This document shows positions 11,701 through 20,700 of a stretch of 64,000 nt of DNA, one piece after another. Origin of the DNA: Pristionchus mayeri (lineage: Eukaryota; Nematoda; Chromadorea; Rhabditida; Neodiplogasteridae); assembly GCA_036245805.1 (NCBI GenBank), contig BTRK01000005.1, positions 43,511,216 through 43,575,215 of the forward strand, given 5' to 3'. The notes below the pieces were generated by a model. The model ran no database searches and was not told the DNA's origin. It was given only the letters and a program-made list of their open reading frames with translations. The position numbers were made by a program, and so were the translations under genes. Within the stretch, counting starts at the first letter, position 1; the number at the start of each line of letters is the position of its first letter.

Positions 11701-14700
11701 AACATTGAAGGGAATACAATTTAATTCAGGCGATCAGTGCGTGCTCTCTCGTGTCATCTCCACCTCCCTCCATCCCGGTCCTCTCGCGGTCTGTGTAGCA
11801 ACGGCGTCCATCGTTGTAGGATCCTCAGGGACTGTCAGGTAATAATTGCGTTCAAATTTGGGAAATGGAAATACAAAATATGAACAGAATATCAAACGAA
11901 CAGAATGTGTGAATAACACGAAAGGAAATGGATCCGTTTTACGTGTTCTTTTTTGTTACCACAGAGAAGTAATCAAAATCAAATGTCGTCGTATGCTCAC
12001 AATCTTATACCAGTGTCGAAACTTAGTTCGATCGTTCTTGAAATCAATTCCACTCTTTCTTCCAGATGCGTCAAGTACTCTCTACTCGCCTCTCACAGTG
12101 TTGGGGGAAAGAAGCTTAATGTGAGATAAGTTTGTTCGTAAAATGCACACATATTCATATTCTGTATGGTTTATTATTTTTTTATTGTAGCGACAAAAAA
12201 TAAACTATATGTTACAGAAAAAAATAAAACACGTAAATAAACATGCTATTTTCAGTTCGACTGGTCGGTGGCTGTAGGAGATGCTGTCGTAGACATTCAA
12301 ATCACGCAGAACGAAGTCATGCCGAACATCATGACACTGTGCAGGTTACTTTGCTTGTATTATTTCTGAATAATTAATTGAATTTGGCAGCCTGACATTA
12401 TTGATATTTTTCCTCATCGATCCGCTTTACAAGAAACACGAAATATCATTATTTGATATAATTGTATTTTGGAAGATTTTATTTGTAAGTTTAAAATAAA
12501 ATGGAAACTGACCTGAAAATGTTTCCTTGTATGTGCAATCTTGAACATTCCACCTTCAGGAGATCCCTAGTTGCTCTCACTCCGCATGGCGAAATTCTCT
12601 TCTGTTTCGATCTCCAGTGCATCGGACTCGCCATGAAGAGCTTCAGTCGTGGTGAGAGTGAGTAGATAGCAAATTTTGTGTAGAAAAATCGAACATATTC
12701 GTTGCGGCGCTCTGCAAGAGTTCTGCAGCGTCAATATCGTTCATATTGTTATGATTTTAGACTGAAATTGTAACTTATCTGCTCTTTTTGGTCGATAATC
12801 CCATCTGAGGTGATACTATCAACCAAGCAGAGATTTAATGGTTAAAATATGATTCGACACTCTATTAGTGAACAGACGGATGCAAGAAGTATTGTGGTTC
12901 TGGGCAACATAACTGGAGCAATAATCGAAACAAATAAATTTTAAAAAAATTGATAAAGATCAAAGATTACCGATTTTTTTTCAGGCGCAGCTCAGTACAC
13001 GATCTCCATCGTGAGCACCAATACGGGCGCGATTCTCGTGCTGAGGTTGGGTTTTAATGCAATGTGTACATTCATTCTTTCATTCATATTCGTGCAGACG
13101 AACAATAGTAAAATCTTCTTGAAATAATAACATTATTATTATTAATAATACTAAACCATGAATTATAGGGACAACATCCTACAGTGGACCTCTCACACGC
13201 CCTTCGTCGCACGATTTCTGGACCTTTGTGATGCGAGGTAATGTATTAGATTCTAAAATTGCATCACAAGATACCCGGGCTATGTAGGGAAAAAGGGAGA
13301 AAAAAACTTGAAGTAAAGTGGTAGTAGAAGGTCAAACATTATCCTTAAACTCGTCACATTTACAGGGAAGCGATGGGCATGCTGGCAATTGCTGACTCGA
13401 ATCAGGTAGTATTCCTTCAAGATAGTTGTGATATCTAACATTTATCTTGATCTGATGTGATAGTATGACAGTTGAGTGCCATATGTGCAATTTTTCATAG
13501 AAAACCCAAAATTTGGTCTGAAATTATAGACCAAATCTTCCAGTTGTTCGTCGGGTACCTCGGCTCCGAGCCATCGCTCTACCGTATCCCGATCGCGCCC
13601 AATCGATCGGTTGACTACGTGGGAAAGAAGCAGCAGGTATACGTTGATTGCCGAATATTGATTTTCAGTGCTGATCTTATCCGAGAGTTAATTTATTTAG
13701 AAATAATTGTTTTTTCTCTATAAATCCAACGTGGCGGACAGATCGAAACGTTCATAGTCGATCAATTTATAGCTAGCAAGTGAAGCTTAAGCGGGCACAA
13801 ACAGTTTTGTGGATCCGTTACAATCATTTGTATGTTAGACGCTCGTTCACTCAATTAATCGAGAGAATATGCAGAGTAGGCTTCGAAAAACGAGAATCTA
13901 GCAAGAACAAGAACGATCATTCGTTCTCGTTTATCAGAATTGGCCGGTGCATTCTCGAACAAGAGTTCTTGAATAAGAACGAATTCTTGGAAATAATTCT
14001 TGCGAGAACTATTTTGCGAAAATCGAGACCGTTGAGGGGTGATCGGAGCGGGTGAAATGATATGGAGTAGTCAGAGAATGAATGAGTTTCACTATCCATA
14101 CATCAGTTTCCGAAACAATTAATTCTTGATCAAAAAAATCATTCTTGACCAAGAACGACCGTTCCATTCTTGCTCGAGAGTTCTTGAATAAGAATGGTTT
14201 CTTGGCAAGAATTAATCAAGTTCTCGCAAGAATATTTCTTGTTTTTCGAAGCCTAATGCAGAGTAGAGTTCGAGTAATCGTCGCTTCATTATATGTCATT
14301 ATATATATCCTTCATCATTATATATCCTTCATTTCATTATATGGGATATATCCCACTCTCTCGACCTGAAAGATTTTTGTAGAGACCCATTTCTTGAGAA
14401 GAAATTCCCTAATGAACAATTTGCAGATTTAAATTCCCAATATTAATAAAGTGGCAATATCGATTGCAGATGGTCGAGTTTGAGGAGCAAATTCGGATGT
14501 ATGGCGGAGGAGGAACAGGTGGGCAGTAGGTCAGATGATAACCAAAACTAGTACCCTTCACCAGTGCGTTCAGAATAGGCTTTGCAAGTTCTGCATAAGG
14601 GTCCATTTTAAGATGGTTTATCCGATGGTGATCATTCGGTATAATGCCAACAGGTGGGAACTAGGCTCCGAGAAGCGATCCTTGGAACAATTATTCCGTG

Positions 14701-17700
14701 CATAATCTTGACTTAGTCGCGAGAGAACACATACCATAAAGATACCATGGCATCGTTCCTCGAGCTCTATTGTGCACAAATATATACGTAAGGATATTGA
14801 AGGGTTGAAGATGAGTTGACACTTTGTAGAAATTCGAAATTATTGCATTTCAGAAGACTCCGCTAAAGTAGTGCTTAAGGAACTTAAAGCTTCACTCGAG
14901 GCCAGTGGTCTGGATAATCCTACTGTCAGTTGAGAGATTAAATTTTTTAAAATTTTTTTTCGGCGGATGACACAACGGAATGGAAAAAGGAAATTATCGT
15001 TACAACAAAAATATCAAGTGAAACTCAATGCCAATCAAAGATCCTTCACTTCGTAGATAGCCGGTGAAATTTATGCTGACGCAAATAATCTTGCGGAGCC
15101 AAATTAGCATTCTCACAACGATTGACTAATACGTTTCACATAACATAATCTCATAAATAATTCATTTTCAGCGAGCCCACTCGAAGCACGGCGATAATCC
15201 TTCCTGGACTGTGAGGGTGGTACTACCGAAGGACCTGAGGGACGTACAGGTTTGATCCAATCGTTATTTTGAATAATTAATTAACCTACCAATGTTCCAT
15301 TAGACTATAAAATTAAAGAAAATGATCACAGACGTTCATAATATGAGAGTATCTAGAGAGGCAGAGGAAAGGGGAATCGCTCGGCACATGTCTCAATTGG
15401 AGTATCCATTTGACTCTCTCTCATAGCATTGATTCACAATTTGCAGATCAACCTGAATACAGACCTGGCAACTGCTACAAAGTCCTACATGATCAATAAT
15501 ACGAGTGAGACAATTTCTCGAACTAATTACCTTGAGTTTCATGAAGCAAATAAAAGTGGAGTGTCAATACTCATCCAATAATCCTTCGTCTTTTGATATA
15601 CCAACTAAATTACTAAATCTGTAAAGGAACCGGAATGGTAATTATGTTCATAAATGGGAAAAATCTAAATCATGCTTCACCTTCAGAGGAAGAATCGACC
15701 ATTCCCATCACTTTCTTCATCGCTGATCTCCCCCCCGTCCATCCCCAGATCACCATTGCAGTGCACCACGAATCGACCCAGGGTGATTTTGCTTATCGTC
15801 ACTAAACAACGGAACTCTGATTCGGTCACTATCGGAAAATTCATTGAATGTATTGAAGAAAATCCATCGAAAACCATGAAAATAACGAGTAAACGATTGA
15901 GAAAATTGATTCTGTTTGGGGAGGATTCGTGGGAAATGGTCTCATCATTCTGCACACTCTCTCGCTAAGCAGTGAGAGAGCGCTTGGAATGACGATAGTC
16001 AATTCCCCCGAATCCATCCCTCATTCCAGTCTGGTTGGAGGCTTCCTACCCGCTCTCGCTAGTCGCCGTACCATGTGCTGTGCAGAGACAGGCGAAGCAC
16101 AAGGTAATATTTAAATTATTTCTAAAAACATAAAAAAATTGCATTGCTAATTCCAGGTCACTCTCGATGTCGATGGACCCACGCGCGAACTCATTGAGCT
16201 CTTTCCGGGTTCGTTCCTTTAATCTGGACGGACAATTATTTACAAAAAGAACCGAAATGAGTCCGTGCCATGTGCCGTCGTGAGTAGGGTTCTCTTATTG
16301 GAAAAATTGTATTGAATGTTCGAGTAAGTTTCCATTGCGCTTGAGGCTCTGTACCAATATGAGGGTCCCAAGGTGGATTCTGTACCATTATAAGGGTCCC
16401 AAAGGGAGCTGTACCAATATGAGGGTCCCAAAAATTTCTGTACCAATATCAGGGTCCCAAGGTAAACTGTACCAGTATAAGGGTCCCTAACAAAATTCCA
16501 AATTTCGTCATCATTTCGAAATAATGCATCATAACTATGTACTACCATGTTTCAGATGCCATGATATCATGTTTCGGATCTCTTCTGTAAGGGAAATCAA
16601 GCTCTGTATTCGTGTTCCCCTTAGTAAATCGGATCAAACTCATCCTACAAGACTAGGTCCTTGATCATTCGTGGGTCAAGTACAGAGATCTGAGAAACAC
16701 ATGTTAGCCGAGAAGGAAAAAAGGTGATCAAGGATGAAAGTTGGAAATTTGAAAAGTGTTCGCACCGCAAGTTCGAATGGTCAAGGACTTAGCCCTCTAT
16801 GGATGAGTTTGAGCCGAGTAACGAATGGAAAACGAATTTAGTGATTGACTACCTTTACACACATCTGAAACACAGCTATGATACAATATTACGTATTAAT
16901 AACGAAATTTTATTTGGGACCCTTATACTGGTACAGAAATCTTTGGGACCCTTATATTGGTAGAGAAGACTTTGGGACCCTTATATTGGTAAACACGCTT
17001 GATACGCGCTTGATAAACAATCGTTCATCAACTATATAGATCCACTGAATCATATCCGAAAACGGGACTAACATTTTCCAATAAGAGAACCCTAGTCGTG
17101 AGACAAGGACATAAGCACGAGACTGGTCGAAAATGAATGATTTCAGACATCGCCACTTCCCCCTCTCAGTCCACTCAACTCGGACTGCAGATTCTCACGA
17201 CGGACGTCGTCGTGTGCATTCTCACTGCCGGAAAATCGAGTGAGTTGGAGTTCGAAATTTAGTTTGACCTTCTTTTTTGTACACGAAATTAGCCATTAGT
17301 CGTTGCGGCGCTTTGCACGAGTTTCTGCCCGGTGGGAATGTAACACTGGGAAGTAAAGTGTGAAAGAGTTCCCTTTCGGCCGAGGAAGTTTCCTCATTTA
17401 CGATTGAGAGTAATTGGGTTAATGCAAAAAACCAGCGAAGTATGAATTGAATTTTGTCGATTGCGAATTATGATGAATATGATTTGAAACATATCGAGCA
17501 TCATTGGATCATAATTGTTTTACCGTTTTCGAATATTCTAAGACATCTGTGGTTAATAGTGTAAATTCATAACCCTAACCAGTTACCTTGCCAATTCAGA
17601 CCGCTACCGTATCCAATCTGACTCGCTCGATTACCTCTACATGGTCACTGTCAAGCTCATGGAGGCACTGAAATCGAAGAATAGCGATGGTAGTTAATTG

Positions 17701-20700
17701 AGTTCGAGAAACAATACCACTGTCTCTTCCTAACGATAACGAAGTGAATTCGGTTATTGTAGATTGGAAGAACGGAAAATTCCGAGAAACAATTTTTTTC
17801 AGCTCGCATCAATGTCAACTTCGCTGTATCCTCGGCAGTGCAAGCGGCAGAGGTAATTAATTATGGTTAATTCCAATTATTATATTTTAAGTACGATCAA
17901 ATACACTTTTTTGAAGTTTCAAGTGATGTGCTTGTTGAATTATGTCAGTCTTCCACAAACATGGTCTGTTTCTGTTAGGGTTGGCATTTTGATTCTCTGA
18001 GACCGCGCTCCCTCGAAAATTAAAGAATGGAATGATTCTCCAATTCCTCTACCCCCATTTTGCATAGAATCGAGCGATTCCCTGTTGTTTTGATCAGAGA
18101 ATCCAAGATTCTCTAATTGTTTTGTGAAATAAAACAGCGAAAACAATTTAACCACTTGTGAAACACGATCGACAAGCGACGACTGTTCAAATAAAAATAT
18201 ACATCGCTTATGAAACACATTTAACAAGCGATGAATTGAATAATATAAATAATGTAATATATTTATTAATATTCCAACCAATCTGCAATTTTGTAGGGTC
18301 GAAGGGACCATGATGAGATAGTTAAATTTAAAATTTGAAGAAAAAATATTAATTTTGAAGTTACAGCCTAGAGAATCCGGGATTCTCAGAATCAAATGAT
18401 TCAGTGAGTGAGGAATCATTCGATTCTCAGAATCCTCAAAGAATCAAAATGCCAACCCTAGTTTCTGTGTATCCCAGTTCAGTCATTATTTTAAAATGAT
18501 TGAAATTCGTTCATTAATTTAATTCAGGACTACGTCGAGATCGAGACCAAGTACGAGAAGGAGAAGGAGGGACTGGCGAAGAGTGCGGCTGAGGTGAGAA
18601 CCAATTGGGAATGTTCACCTTTTACACCGCACAACCACTATCAACAACCACCATTACAATATCAGCTACCTTGAATATACGAATATACGCATTTATCGAA
18701 CTGACAAAATCATCCTCTCAATACCTAGCCCTCTCCCAATTCGACCTCTCGATAGAGTTGGGGATGGAGAAATCGTAAACTCTATTATGTTTGAGACGAT
18801 AAATAAGGGATAGCTTCGCAAGGCATGGGTTTCTTCATTCTGCACGCCACCGGTCATAGTGACGATATAGAGCGATGAGAACCATTTATTGCGAAACGAT
18901 ACGAACAAATAAAGTGGCGACTGTTACTTTTCAGGTGCGCGCAATGCAAGCAGTGCTCATTCCGATGACGAGGAACACCAAGTACACGCCGCTATCCAAT
19001 CTGACACTGTTGATTGAGACGACTTATAATCGGGTGAGCCCCAGAGCTGTGAATACTATGTTGCTTTTCGAAATTTACATTGGAAAATATAGTTATAGCA
19101 ACACTCGTATTATTAAATCTTATGAAAACGCCGCTCTCCAATCTGACACTGCTCATTGAGACGACTTATAATCGGGTTAGTCAGGAAAGGTGTGATGGTG
19201 TAGAACATGATTTTCCAAGACAAGTTGTTATGATATTTCGGGGAGCGGACAAAAGCCCAACGGACAAAAGCCCAACGGATTACCGTTCTCTGGAGATTTG
19301 ATGTATCAACTTGGGAGTTGGTGCGTTGTTATCAGTATACCCTCCACTACATCACCCTGAGTAGATCCGCTTACTATGCGATCTTGAGTTTCACTCCATA
19401 TCTATGTATGGGGTTCATGGTCTAAAATTGCGAATTTGGGTGGAAATTCATGGCCAGATAAACAGCAAACGCCGTAACCAATCGATACCCATGATACTCG
19501 GTTACATTGGTTTCCGGGGTACTGCAATATTGAGTGGTTACATCATTTTTTGTTTATTTAACCAAAAATTTCCACCCAAATTCGCAATTTTAGACCATGA
19601 ACCCTATACATTGGAGGAGAGTGAAATTCAAGATCGCCTATGTAGGGGATCTAAACAGGGTGGTGTAGTGGAGGGCATACTGGTAGCAATGCAACAACTC
19701 CCAAGTTGCTGCATCAAATCTCCAGCGAACGGCAATCCGTTGGGCTTTTGTCCGTTGGGCTTTTGTCCGCCCCCCGACATTTCACAAAAAAGTTGTTCTC
19801 TCAGTTGTAAGATTATTGTGCACAAACAAATTTCGAAAACTTGTGAACGCGATCATTCCAATCTGACACTTTTGATCGAGACGACTTATATTCGAGTGAG
19901 CCGCAACCTGTTTACAAAGCTTACGAATTAAGAGTAAAATCAATAAAAATTAATGCTCTAAAGCCGATGTATTGAATGCAATAGTCATCTTACAATTAGA
20001 TTTGTGGATATTCATTGAACAGAGATTCTTGAGCCTCATTGCTGAAAATCGAAAGGGGAAAAAATTTGATCGGGTTCTGAAACAAATTTGATTAAAAATG
20101 ATTTTTTTAAAATGTGAACGTGTCCCTATTGTAGTTATCAACACTTCATAATTTGGTTCATAATTTCCAGAGAAGTCGTCTGACTCTCTCCAAATCACAC
20201 GCTCTCTCGTCGATCAGAGTGGGCGAGAGAGCGTATGGTATGGAGAGAGCGAACCCATTGCTCAATTTCCAGCTCCTCACTGCAATCGACACCCACACTG
20301 CCACTGGCCAGCGACTGAACGTGCTGAGACGGTAATTAATTATAATATAATTATACTTATTAATTATACATACTATGATTTTAATTGAACGCTAACTCAT
20401 GGATATTGACCGATTGAACAAATTCTATCATTAAATTACGCAAAATATGAAAATTGAAATTATCAATAAACAATATAGACAAAAAATGTGCACATATTTG
20501 AGATCCCTTGCGTTTCTCGGTGCTACGTAGCATGAATAACATTTGAACAACATTTCTCATGAGAGTTCAGTCTCGAAACCAGGAAACATCGTGAACATGA
20601 CTTATTTTTTATCTTTGAGATCCCTCTCCTCCGCCCTCGGAGTGCTCTCCCTTTCTCAACACTCCGCCGGTTCAATCGCCGGCCCGCACTTCTTCGAGCA

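Noticed and set aside
17940..18419. 159-codon open frame on the minus strand
   Set aside because: It lies entirely inside a hAT-like MITE with exact 8-bp target duplication and has no recognisable domain.
19404..19931. 175-codon open frame on the plus strand
   Set aside because: It runs across the arms and loop of a foldback element and into a duplicate of bbs-9 exon 27; its coding-like end is the exon copy.
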